DNA of 41,658 nt, taken from the IMG/VR virus record IMGVR_UViG_3300027996_000069, positions 1 through 41,658 of that record; one strand, given 5' to 3'. Shown in pieces: positions 20,610-28,346 of this stretch. Origin of the DNA: a virus. The position numbers and the translations under genes are program-made. The notes below the pieces were generated by a model that was not told the DNA's origin, did no database searches, and worked only from the letters and a program-made list of their open reading frames with translations. Within the stretch, counting starts at the first letter, position 1; each line of letters opens with the position of its first letter.

Positions 20610-23408
20610 ATGATAATATTTATAACATTAAGTTTCGCAGGTGCAGAGTCAGGTCCTTTTGATCTGTACTCTGATGTTGATGGTTTTACTGCACCATTTG
20701 CACAAAATATAAGCAAGGCTGATCTTTTAGGAGGTTATGAAGTAGAAGCTCCTGATGGAACAACAACTGTTAGATTATTAGATTTAGGTGCAGAATGTAC
20801 ACCTTTTACAACAGATATATACAACTGTTCTACACCAAATTGTGATTTCTCTGGGGAGATTCTTTGTCCTTATGAGAATTGTGACTTTAGTGGAACAATT
20901 ATTTGCCCTGCTGCAGATTGTAATTTTACAGGAGAGATTCTTTGTCCTGTAACTACTACTACTAGTACAAGTACAAGTACAACAACTACGACAATTGCAC
21001 CAACCACTACAACAACAACTACTGCTTACCCACTATTCTCTCCATGTACTTGGTCAACTTATGGTGGTAATCCAGGAGAAATTGCTGTATACGACTTTAA
21101 CACTAATTCATCAACTGCTGTGCTAGTACCTAATGACTTTACTCAAACTGTAGGAATAAACAGACCAATATGTTCTACAGAAGATAAATTATGGTTAGCT
21201 AGCATTGTGCAAGAAAATGACACAAAGAACGATAATGATGATATAGTTTACATTAGAGAATGGGACATAAATACATCTGGTGCTACACCAACTCTATCTT
21301 ACGTTAGAGAAATGACAATTATGAGTGGAGGTCTCTTTTCTGGAAGTGAAAGTAGCATATCTACAATAGCTGTAACTTCTGATAATCAAACAATAATTGT
21401 AGGATTTGGTGAAAGAGGTTCTAACTTTAGTGCTTACTCTTGGGATATATCTCAAGCTGGTAACATTACATTAAATCAGAGTAATAGTTTAGACCAAGGA
21501 TCTTTAAATGTTTTTGGAAATACTCCAGGTGCAGAAAAAGAACTTACAGGAATGTTTATTACTAATGATGATAACGTTATTGTTTCTTGTAGGGTTTATT
21601 CAGATTCCCTATATAGAAGTAATCGCATTAAGCAACTTAGCGGTCTCACACTTAGTAACTGGCCAATAGAGCAGCAAAATGTACCTTTAATTAATTTACA
21701 AGACGCAGGTGTTCCTGACTTTACTAACAGTTGGACTTACCAAAGTAAAGCTATGCCTATTTGGGGTGTAGATGGATTACTACAAGTAATTCAACCAGAA
21801 ACTCTTGAGGTTTATAACATAGCTCAAACATCACCATATTCTGCAACACTTGTAGATACAGTTGCTGATGATACAGTTTGGATACACACATCAACTGGTT
21901 GTGCAAATGTTGACATTAAATATGAAGATTGTGAAGGAGCTGCATGGATACCTGCGCTAACTGAAATTGTTGGTGGTGAGGTTGTATATACAGGACCTGC
22001 TACATTTACATATGCAGGAATGCAAGTTATAGCTAGCGCTCAAGGAAACCTTCAATCTCTAGGCTCAGGAACTGCTGCTGGTGGTGTAGCTCAAAATGGC
22101 TGTAGTGGAATATCAAATCCCGGTCCTGTACCAAACGTAATATCTAGAGTTCAAGGTAATGATTTTAGTATCACTTTAACATTCCCACAACCTGTTAACA
22201 ATATTCCTATTAGAGCTGGTGTACTTAATACTCAACCTGACTTTAGTTATGGAGATGTTTATGAGTTTAATACAAATACAGGGATACCTACTATATCTAT
22301 AAGCACTGGTTGTAATGTTCAGGTGCAAGGAAATAAAATAGGTGGAGGTGTACCAGACTATACTACAGAAGGTGATGGAGAATTTATTATATCTTCTGAT
22401 GAAAACTATACAGTTCTAACTATGTCTGGAGATGCTCCAACAGGAGGACCATTATTACTAGGTTGTTTAGAAGTTGAAAAAAACTGTACATGGGCATTCC
22501 CTGCTAGAGGATCAGCTGGAACTGATACAGTATTTATATATAACCCAATAAATAATACATACTTACCACAATCCCTTCCAAATGGGTTTGGGGGGTTATT
22601 CGATTATAAGAGAAGTAATTTTAGCTCAGAGAACACTTTGTTTTATACGTCTATAGACACTGCAACTGATATTATTACTATAAAAAGATACGATATATCA
22701 CAAGGTTTAACGTATATTGATGAGGTAGTAACACCTACTGCTCCTGCTGGTGAAGCTTGGCTTGGAACAAATCTTTTTGCGATAGATGATAACACTATTT
22801 TACTAAATTCGTATAATCCGTCAAACGTTAATTACAGTGGTAAAATATATAAACTAGTTATAAATACAGATGGTACAACTACAATAACGTTCTTGTTTCC
22901 TTTGAATCATAAAAAAAGTTACTGGACAGGTCCAATGTTTTCAAATAATAAAATAATATATACATATCAAGATATAGAAGTTTTTAGTGATCAGTATAGA
23001 TTAGCTCAAATAGAATATCCTAGTGGAGCTACAGAGTTGGAAATAGATACATCATCTTTACAAGTAATTGGTACATCTCCAGATGGATACTTAATAAACA
23101 ACTCTTATAATACATCATTTGTTTTTGAAGATAAAATGTATTTACTTGTAAGTGGTATTAAGTTATATGAAATAGATACAACTTTTCCTTATAATGCTAC
23201 GGTAATAAATGCAAATACAGCATTTTATGGTGAAGGAGTATTTAATAATTCATATCTTAGAGCTTTTTCTAATTCAGGTGAATGTAGTTCAAACTTATCT
23301 TTCATTCCAACAAATGAAACTACAACAACTACTACTAGTGTAACAACATTACCTCCAGGTTCTCCAAATACAATATGGATAAAGTTTGACCCTATAACAC
23401 CATCGTAA
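20610..23408 (+). CDS. Multidomain appendage protein: FDLYS domain, Thr linker, two propeller-like regions
   Basis: 932 residues. Residues 1-70 are an FDLYS domain (SGPFDLYSDVDGFTAPFAQ). Next come three short repeats of the form C-x-F-S/T-G-x-I-x-C-P (about 78-113), and Thr/Ser linkers (115-145). Two long regions opening with CTW (about 150-430 and 630-890) contain repeated strand motifs ending in D/N-I/T-type turns and resemble beta-propellers; they enclose a beta-sandwich-like middle (430-630). A Thr linker and a short end close the protein. Likely a receptor-binding or surface fibre protein. Domain folds are judged by eye, so the propeller call is tentative. Confidence 0.6.
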   Translation: MIIFITLSFAGAESGPFDLYSDVDGFTAPFAQNISKADLLGGYEVEAPDGTTTVRLLDLGAECTPFTTDIYNCSTPNCDFSGEILCPYENCDFSGTIICPAADCNFTGEILCPVTTTTSTSTSTTTTTIAPTTTTTTTAYPLFSPCTWSTYGGNPGEIAVYDFNTNSSTAVLVPNDFTQTVGINRPICSTEDKLWLASIVQENDTKNDNDDIVYIREWDINTSGATPTLSYVREMTIMSGGLFSGSESSISTIAVTSDNQTIIVGFGERGSNFSAYSWDISQAGNITLNQSNSLDQGSLNVFGNTPGAEKELTGMFITNDDNVIVSCRVYSDSLYRSNRIKQLSGLTLSNWPIEQQNVPLINLQDAGVPDFTNSWTYQSKAMPIWGVDGLLQVIQPETLEVYNIAQTSPYSATLVDTVADDTVWIHTSTGCANVDIKYEDCEGAAWIPALTEIVGGEVVYTGPATFTYAGMQVIASAQGNLQSLGSGTAAGGVAQNGCSGISNPGPVPNVISRVQGNDFSITLTFPQPVNNIPIRAGVLNTQPDFSYGDVYEFNTNTGIPTISISTGCNVQVQGNKIGGGVPDYTTEGDGEFIISSDENYTVLTMSGDAPTGGPLLLGCLEVEKNCTWAFPARGSAGTDTVFIYNPINNTYLPQSLPNGFGGLFDYKRSNFSSENTLFYTSIDTATDIITIKRYDISQGLTYIDEVVTPTAPAGEAWLGTNLFAIDDNTILLNSYNPSNVNYSGKIYKLVINTDGTTTITFLFPLNHKKSYWTGPMFSNNKIIYTYQDIEVFSDQYRLAQIEYPSGATELEIDTSSLQVIGTSPDGYLINNSYNTSFVFEDKMYLLVSGIKLYEIDTTFPYNATVINANTAFYGEGVFNNSYLRAFSNSGECSSNLSFIPTNETTTTTTSVTTLPPGSPNTIWIKFDPITPS
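20841..20948 (+). repeat. Three C-x-F-(S/T)-G-x-I-x-C-P repeats
   Basis: Within the 932-aa protein the units CDFSGEILCP, CDFSGTIICP and CNFTGEILCP follow each other at 13-residue spacing. A related unit, CEFSGDIICIIP, sits between two Thr linkers of the preceding vWA protein (near 17998). Each unit may be a small disulfide or metal-bound turn that caps linkers. Confidence 0.7.
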
Positions 23409-23415
23409 ATAAATT

Positions 23416-24738
23416 ATGAAAGTAACACAAAAAATAAAAGATAAATTAAGAGAGGTTCGTAGATCAAATCTAGGACTCACTTCTGTGTGGTATGGATATA
23501 AAGTATCTAATGGAGTCAATACAGGAGAACTAGGTATTATATGTGGTGTTAAAAAGAAAAAACCTTTATCAGAACTATCAGCTGAAGAAATGATACCAAT
23601 TGAAGTAAAAGTTGGAAGTCAGACCATTAAAACGGATGTTATAGAAATTACTCAACCAGAGGTACTTACTTGCAACGATGGCTGTGGTGAAAATACAGGA
23701 TTAGCATCAGTACCTAATAGATCATATACAAGACCTATTAAAGGTGGTTTATCTATAAGTAGTAATAACACTAACACAAGTGTAGGTACATTTGGTTTAG
23801 TTGTAAAAGATATTGCTACAGGAGCAATATTAGGACTTAGTAATAATCATGTTACAATTGCAGATGCATTTTATACAGACTCTAGAAATTTATCTGGAGT
23901 GGTACAAAATGATTATGATCCAACAAATAACATATACCAAGGAACCGAAGGAACTGTTCCTGGAGGTAATTGGGCAGAATATTTTACCTCAGCAAATATA
24001 ATTGGAAGAGGTGTGAGATATGTTCCTGTACATCCAAAAACTTCAGGAATAACAAATAACGTAGATGCTGCATTATTTTCATTAACCGAAAATGTTATAG
24101 ATCTTAATGAAAGTTTTAAACAAGTAGGATTAGATTCAGTTATAACAAGTAATCTCCCTTTTGCTACAACTTCGGAAATAGACAATGCTCTTGCAAGTAA
24201 TCCAGAATTATATAGTTCAGGAAGAACAACAGGTCCTAAAGGTGGAACTAATTGTCCTATGAGAATCTTTACAACAACAGGAGAATTTAATATTTCTTAC
24301 AAAAGACAAGGAGTATCAACTCTTATTGAAATGGAAGATATTATAGGATATTTCAAACCTACTTTAGAAAATCCTACATCACAGTCTCCGGCTGAAGGTT
24401 TTTGTTGTAATCCAGTAAGAGGTGGAGATTCAGGATCAGGTTTAATTGCTAATATAGGAGGAACTATAAAGGTGATTGGATTAGTTTTTGCTGGAGGTAA
24501 TTCTGGATGTGATGGTGGAGCTAATTCATACCAAGTGGGCTGGGCTTGCAGAATAGATGAAGTAGCTAGTCAATTAGGAATTACCAACCTTAGTGCCAGT
24601 GATTTACTAACTATTGTGAATGAAAGTTCAATAGAATACGTAACAGAAATTGGAGGAAGTGATCAAATAAATAAAGAATGTGGAGGAGCAACTTACTGGC
24701 AAGTTGGTCTAACAGACACATTAGATAACCCTTGTTAA
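23416..24738 (+). CDS. Trypsin-like serine protease
   Basis: A 440-residue protein with a complete chymotrypsin-type catalytic triad: His145 in LSNNHVTIAD, Asp217 in GITNNVDAALF, and Ser339 in RGGDSGSGL, each in the canonical local context (NH, DxAL, GDSG). The N-terminal 110 residues are a basic helix and a strand region without a signal peptide. The C-terminal 60 residues are beta-rich with Cys. It sits between the propeller-like protein and the collar protein, all in the same direction, so it is probably part of, or processes, the appendages. Roles could be maturation of fibre proteins or digestion of host surface proteins. Trypsin-fold proteases are uncommon in phage tail loci. Confidence 0.85.
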   Translation: MKVTQKIKDKLREVRRSNLGLTSVWYGYKVSNGVNTGELGIICGVKKKKPLSELSAEEMIPIEVKVGSQTIKTDVIEITQPEVLTCNDGCGENTGLASVPNRSYTRPIKGGLSISSNNTNTSVGTFGLVVKDIATGAILGLSNNHVTIADAFYTDSRNLSGVVQNDYDPTNNIYQGTEGTVPGGNWAEYFTSANIIGRGVRYVPVHPKTSGITNNVDAALFSLTENVIDLNESFKQVGLDSVITSNLPFATTSEIDNALASNPELYSSGRTTGPKGGTNCPMRIFTTTGEFNISYKRQGVSTLIEMEDIIGYFKPTLENPTSQSPAEGFCCNPVRGGDSGSGLIANIGGTIKVIGLVFAGGNSGCDGGANSYQVGWACRIDEVASQLGITNLSASDLLTIVNESSIEYVTEIGGSDQINKECGGATYWQVGLTDTLDNPC

Positions 24739-24750
24739 AATATAAATACC

Positions 24751-25860
24751 ATGTCAAATAATTGTTCAAATTGCTATAACGGATGTACTGAAATAACATC
24801 AGACAAATGCGTTAAATATACAGGACTAGATGTTCCTGTCCTAGGAATACAGAATGGAGACTCTCTATCATATGTAGAGCAGTCAATAATAGGTTTTCTA
24901 ACTTCAACTCTTGATGGAACAGGAATATTTCCTGTAGTTCCACCAACGGACATATGTCCAAGTCTACAAGCAGAACTAGATGATTGTAATCCCCTTTCAT
25001 TAAATAACTACTTAACAGGAATAGTAAAGTTTTTATGTAGCCTCGAACAGCAAATTACTAATAGTGAACCAGAAGGTGGTGGTGGATCTGGTGTAACATA
25101 TAATCTAAGTTGCATCACTAGTGGTATTACACCAGTTGATCCAACATCAACAGAAGCAGTTTTACAAGCTGTTATAGATAAAGTTTGTTTACTAGCGGAA
25201 GATCTAACAAATTTTATTACCTTTGTAGATAATACGTATGTTAAAATATCAGAGATTAATACGTATATTCAAAACTATATACAAAATGATCCAAGTCAAC
25301 AGCTTATTGCTAACAGGATGGTTCCTTATTCAATTGTAGCTGGCTATGGTGGCTCAGCATTTCTTAATAATTTTGATGCTAGTGGAGCAGGTATAGGAGA
25401 TTGGGTTAGAATATTTTTATGTAATGGTGGCAATGGAACTCCTGATTTAAGAGGTAGGGTGTTAGTTGGAACTAATGACGGAAGTATGTTAGGTCCAGCA
25501 ATGTCACCAGTAGTTCAACCATCATCAACTAATCCAACTTACTCAATAGGAAGTCCTAATGGCTTAAATGCTGTTGCGTTAGTTACTGGAGAACTTCCAG
25601 CTCACACTCACAGTGTTACTGATCCTGGTCACGATCACACATTCCCAGCAAGAAATGGTACAGTGGTTGGAGATTATATACAACAAGCAGGTGGAGGTAC
25701 TCCTAGTGATGATACATATCAAATTCAAACCACTGCTTCACCTAACAATATTACATCATCTTCTGCAACAAGTATTAGTGTTAATTCAACTGGTGGAGGA
25801 CAGGCTCATATGAATTATCAACCTGGACTTGGAGTATATTATATAATTTACATACCTTAA
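24751..25860 (+). CDS. Phage tail collar-domain protein
   Basis: A 369-residue protein. The N-terminus is Cys-rich (NNCSNCYNGCTEITSDKC), followed by KYTGLDVPVLGIQNGDSL, the same layout as the VYDGPTTPCTNIEACDTL segment of the 108-aa protein downstream. A helical or coiled-coil middle follows. The C-terminal 165 residues are a tail collar domain (PF07484-like): GYGGSAF...GNGTPDLRGRVLVGTND and LPAHTHSVTDPGHDH are diagnostic. Collar domains form trimeric fibre tips, with His residues that can bind metal. It is thus a likely receptor-binding fibre. Confidence 0.85.
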   Translation: MSNNCSNCYNGCTEITSDKCVKYTGLDVPVLGIQNGDSLSYVEQSIIGFLTSTLDGTGIFPVVPPTDICPSLQAELDDCNPLSLNNYLTGIVKFLCSLEQQITNSEPEGGGGSGVTYNLSCITSGITPVDPTSTEAVLQAVIDKVCLLAEDLTNFITFVDNTYVKISEINTYIQNYIQNDPSQQLIANRMVPYSIVAGYGGSAFLNNFDASGAGIGDWVRIFLCNGGNGTPDLRGRVLVGTNDGSMLGPAMSPVVQPSSTNPTYSIGSPNGLNAVALVTGELPAHTHSVTDPGHDHTFPARNGTVVGDYIQQAGGGTPSDDTYQIQTTASPNNITSSSATSISVNSTGGGQAHMNYQPGLGVYYIIYIP

Positions 25861-25871
25861 AATAAAACAAT

Positions 25872-26198
25872 ATGGCATACTTACCTGTAAACCCTTGCTG
25901 CACTGATGTAGTTCTAAATAGTTCTTGTGGATGTACTTCGACTTGCAACTGCTCCTCAAACTCTTGTGGAACAAAAGGTCCTTTATCAAGCACAGTTGTG
26001 TATGATGGACCTACAACTCCATGTACAAATATAGAGGCATGTGACACATTAAATGTTGCACTGTCTAAAATTGATCAACTTCTTTGTTCGTTACAAGTTC
26101 AACAAGTTAAAAATACTCAAGAAATTGCTGCAATGAAAGCACAAATAATTGATATAAACAATCAAATAACAACCATTAATAATAACTGCTGTTCATAA
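25872..26198 (+). CDS. Cys-rich coiled-coil appendage protein, 108 aa
   Basis: The first 35 residues are full of cysteines (NPCCTDVVLNSSCGCTSTCN). They are followed by the anchor-like segment VYDGPTTPCTNIEACDTLNV and ALSKIDQLLCSLQV, then a coiled coil (NTQEIAAMKAQIIDINNQIT) ending CCS. It is effectively the N-terminal half of the collar protein without the collar tip, so it may be a shorter fibre, a chaperone or a linker forming trimers with it. It starts 11 nt after the collar gene and is followed 2 nt later by an FDLYS gene. Confidence 0.7.
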   Translation: MAYLPVNPCCTDVVLNSSCGCTSTCNCSSNSCGTKGPLSSTVVYDGPTTPCTNIEACDTLNVALSKIDQLLCSLQVQQVKNTQEIAAMKAQIIDINNQITTINNNCCS

Positions 26199-26200
26199 TT

Positions 26201-26449
26201 ATGACTGTACTTTTAACATTAACTATCGCAGGTGCTGATTCTACAGTGTTTGATTTATATTCAAACATTGATGGATTTAGCACTGCTTTTGAAACAAGTG
26301 TACCTAAAGCTAGCTTATTAGCTGGCTATAGTTCTACATTAGTTCCAGACTACACTAGCACTGTAAGAGTGCAAAGTACAGGTAAATGTGTTAATTATAT
26401 AGATATAGTGTTAGAAAGCACAACAACAACAACAACTTTAATTCCTTAA
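26201..26449 (+). CDS. FDLYS-domain protein ending in a Thr linker, 82 aa
   Basis: Almost the whole protein is one FDLYS domain: LTLTIAGADSTVFDLYSNID, then GFSTAFETSVPKASLLAGYS, STVRVQSTGKCVNYIDI. It ends with ESTTTTTTLIP and a stop, as if a linker had lost its downstream module. It is closely similar by eye to the start of the next gene (26453) and of the 932-aa gene. Likely a small virion protein or anchor. No signal peptide is seen. Confidence 0.7.
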   Translation: MTVLLTLTIAGADSTVFDLYSNIDGFSTAFETSVPKASLLAGYSSTLVPDYTSTVRVQSTGKCVNYIDIVLESTTTTTTLIP

Positions 26450-26452
26450 GAC

Positions 26453-27682
26453 ATGTTAATACAAATAACCTTAACCATTCCCCCTGGAGGCGCTGCTGGA
26501 CCATTTGATTTATTTTCAAATGCAGATGGATTCGCATCTCCATTTGAAACACAAGTTTCAGCTGCTGATTTAGTAGCTGGATATACAGTTACACTTCCTA
26601 TGGGAGCAACCATTATACGAGTTTGCTCTACTGGTACATGTGAGAATTGTATTGACTTGCCAACTAATTGTCCAACAACTACTAGTACGACAACTGTTGC
26701 ACCTACCACAACAACAACAACAACGGTAGCTCCAACAACAACTACTACAACAACTGTAGCACCCACGACAACTACAACAACTACTGTAGCACCTACGACA
26801 ACAACTACAACAACTGTTGCTCCTACTACCACTACTACAACTACAGTGGCACCAACTACAACAACCACTACAACAGAAAATCTTCATAAGTTAACATGGG
26901 ATCTTTTGACAACCACACCACTAGCAATAGATACTGTCAGTATAGAAATACTTGCAAATAGTGTAGTAGTAGCTACAGGTTCAATTACTGGTGCAGCTAA
27001 CCCTCTTGGAGGCGATGTTCTAATTCAAAATGGAGCTAATGTAGTAATAAATGTAACAAATAGCAAAGCAGGAACTAATGCATTTATAAATAAAGCAACT
27101 TTAGACAGTGTTGTTGTATTGAATGATGCACAAACTGCAAGTGGTTCACTTGTTTCTAGCTTTAATTTTACTAAAACAATTGGTACACAGTATGTTGATG
27201 TAATAGGAGACATTAATGCACCTACAACAACAACTACAACCACCGTTGCACCAACAACCACAACAACAACTGTAGCACCGACAACCACTACTACTACAGC
27301 AGCACCTACTACCACTACTACTACAACCAGTGCTGTAGCAAATTGTGATTTAGGTACTATAACAGCAACTGGGCCTGCACAAAGTACTACTACTACTACT
27401 ACAGTGGGTGGGTTGTATCAGGGGTTGATGAGTATGAGCCCACAATCTAGTTCTATAGCTGCATGTAGCCAAAGTACAATTCTTGATGTTTGGGTAACTA
27501 ATGTTAATAGCTCTGGTTCACCAACTCTTAGCTCTTTAATTTACACAAATATTTCAGGCACTACTCTTTTCCAAGGAAATGGAGGATACCACATTTTTAG
27601 CAGTACCCCACAACCAGGAGTTGAATATGTGTATACAGTTTCAGCTGGTGGTCAAGTTGGTGGACCAATAAGTCTTTGTTAA
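26453..27682 (+). CDS. FDLYS-domain protein with long Thr-linker arrays, 409 aa
   Basis: Residues 1-70 are an FDLYS domain (AGPFDLFSNADGFASPFE, then IIRVCSTGTCENCIDL). About six 10-residue repeats of VAP plus seven Thr follow (26675-26874). A beta domain comes next (about residues 142-255), then a second Thr array (27221-27328), a short Cys segment and a C-terminal beta domain of about 90 residues. The codons for Thr vary (ACA, ACT, ACC, ACG), so the protein repeat, not only the DNA, appears to be maintained. Such mucin-like linkers would be extended and could be glycosylated. Probable fibre or decoration protein. Confidence 0.7.
   Translation: MLIQITLTIPPGGAAGPFDLFSNADGFASPFETQVSAADLVAGYTVTLPMGATIIRVCSTGTCENCIDLPTNCPTTTSTTTVAPTTTTTTTVAPTTTTTTTVAPTTTTTTTVAPTTTTTTTVAPTTTTTTTVAPTTTTTTTENLHKLTWDLLTTTPLAIDTVSIEILANSVVVATGSITGAANPLGGDVLIQNGANVVINVTNSKAGTNAFINKATLDSVVVLNDAQTASGSLVSSFNFTKTIGTQYVDVIGDINAPTTTTTTTVAPTTTTTTVAPTTTTTTAAPTTTTTTTSAVANCDLGTITATGPAQSTTTTTTVGGLYQGLMSMSPQSSSIAACSQSTILDVWVTNVNSSGSPTLSSLIYTNISGTTLFQGNGGYHIFSSTPQPGVEYVYTVSAGGQVGGPISLC
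26675..26874 (+). repeat. Tandem VAP-T7 repeat array (about 30-bp units)
   Basis: ACN-rich 30-bp units encode TTTTTTTVAP about six times. Units differ mainly at third codon positions. The opposite strand is open over the same stretch only because the complement encodes Val/Gly runs. Confidence 0.85.
27221..27328 (+). repeat. Second Thr-repeat array in the same gene
   Basis: Encodes APTTTTTTTVAPTTTTTTV and similar units of 9-10 residues, shorter and more variable than the first array. Length differences between the arrays fit gain and loss of units by slippage or recombination. Confidence 0.8.
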
Positions 27683-27708
27683 TCTATAAATCTTAAAAAA
27701 ATAATAAT

Positions 27709-27945
27709 ATGGCATTTCAAGCAAACATAAAAATAACAGGACTAGTTGGAGCTGGATCAGGACCTTGTGATATATATCAAAGCAGTGATTTCTTCTCAAC
27801 CCCTATAGCCACTGGTGTATCAATAACATCCCTACAGGCACCAGCTGGGGTTGACGTTGCGTGTAATCCAGGTACAACAATACTCAGAATTCAGAACACT
27901 GGAACGTGTACAAACTTTGAGAATGTATCAATCATGTTTTCATAA
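27709..27945 (+). CDS. FDLYS-like domain protein, 78 aa
   Basis: A single-domain protein: IKITGLVGAGSGPCDIYQSS, then DFFSTPIATGVSITSL, and TTILRIQNTGTCTNFENVSI. It keeps the layout of the FDLYS domain (GP-CD-IY, PIATGVS, TILRI-NTGTCTN) but with CDIYQ in place of FDLYS, so it is a divergent member. Without linker or extra module it may be a minor subunit that assembles with the longer FDLYS proteins. Start ATG 27709 follows an A-rich leader. Confidence 0.65.
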   Translation: MAFQANIKITGLVGAGSGPCDIYQSSDFFSTPIATGVSITSLQAPAGVDVACNPGTTILRIQNTGTCTNFENVSIMFS

Positions 27946-27951
27946 TTTGAT

Positions 27952-28176
27952 ATGACAGGCTTAATAAAAATAAATACAATAGGTACAGACCTTCACTTGT
28001 TTAACATCTACTCAGACATAAATAACTTCACAGCTCCATTTGCAACAAATGTAACGAGAGATGAATTATTAGGAAAGGACGGATATGTAACAGATCAAGT
28101 ACCTAATCTGTCAACAATTATTAGGGTTATGGCAATCGATAAAGGTATATATTTAGATATTGATATTAATATATAA
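27952..28176 (+). CDS. FDLYS-like domain protein, 74 aa
   Basis: A single-domain member: INTIGTDLHLFNIYSDINNF, then TAPFATNVTRDELLGKDGYV, and STIIRVMAIDKGIYLDIDI. The FNIYSDINNF-TAPFATNV core aligns by eye with FDLYSDVDGF-TAPFAQNI of the 932-aa protein. The usual Cys after the RV strand is missing. It is the last gene of the appendage locus and is followed by a strong terminator. Confidence 0.65.
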   Translation: MTGLIKINTIGTDLHLFNIYSDINNFTAPFATNVTRDELLGKDGYVTDQVPNLSTIIRVMAIDKGIYLDIDINI

Positions 28177-28207
28177 AAAGTCTTGTTTTGTTGGTTTTAC
28201 AAGGCTT

Positions 28208-28240
28208 CTCCTAGGGTTATTAGTAGCTCTAGGAGTTTTT
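28208..28240 (+). terminator. Intrinsic terminator closing the appendage locus
   Basis: CTCCTAGGG (28208-28216) pairs with CTCTAGGAG (28227-28235, one G-T) and is followed by T5 and an AT-rich tail. A weaker CTTGT/ACAAG hairpin precedes it. It separates the appendage locus from the metallophosphoesterase-tail unit. Confidence 0.85.
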
Positions 28241-28288
28241 ATTTATAACTAATCTGATTATAAATAATAACCTGGTTTAGTAAATTTA

Positions 28289-28321
28289 TTTGTGATATCC
28301 AAAATAAATTTTATATATTTA
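28289..28321 (+). promoter_or_regulatory. Predicted Bacteroidota-type promoter for the tail unit
   Basis: TTTG (28289-28292), a 21-nt spacer, then TATATTTA (28314-28321): one mismatch to TTTG-N19-21-TANNTTTG. Transcription would start near 28328, about 19 nt before the ATG at 28347. Its place directly after a terminator strengthens the call. Confidence 0.65.
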
Positions 28322-28346
28322 CCACATTTAACTAAAACCACATACT

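Noticed and set aside
26446-26868. 140-aa minus-strand open frame rich in Val and Gly
   Set aside because: It is the complement of the ACN (Thr) repeat array, low in complexity and opposite to a well-supported gene.
26675-26874. CRISPR-like regular repeat spacing
   Set aside because: The repeats are in-frame coding units (VAP plus Thr) without distinct spacers or dyad symmetry and with no cas genes nearby.
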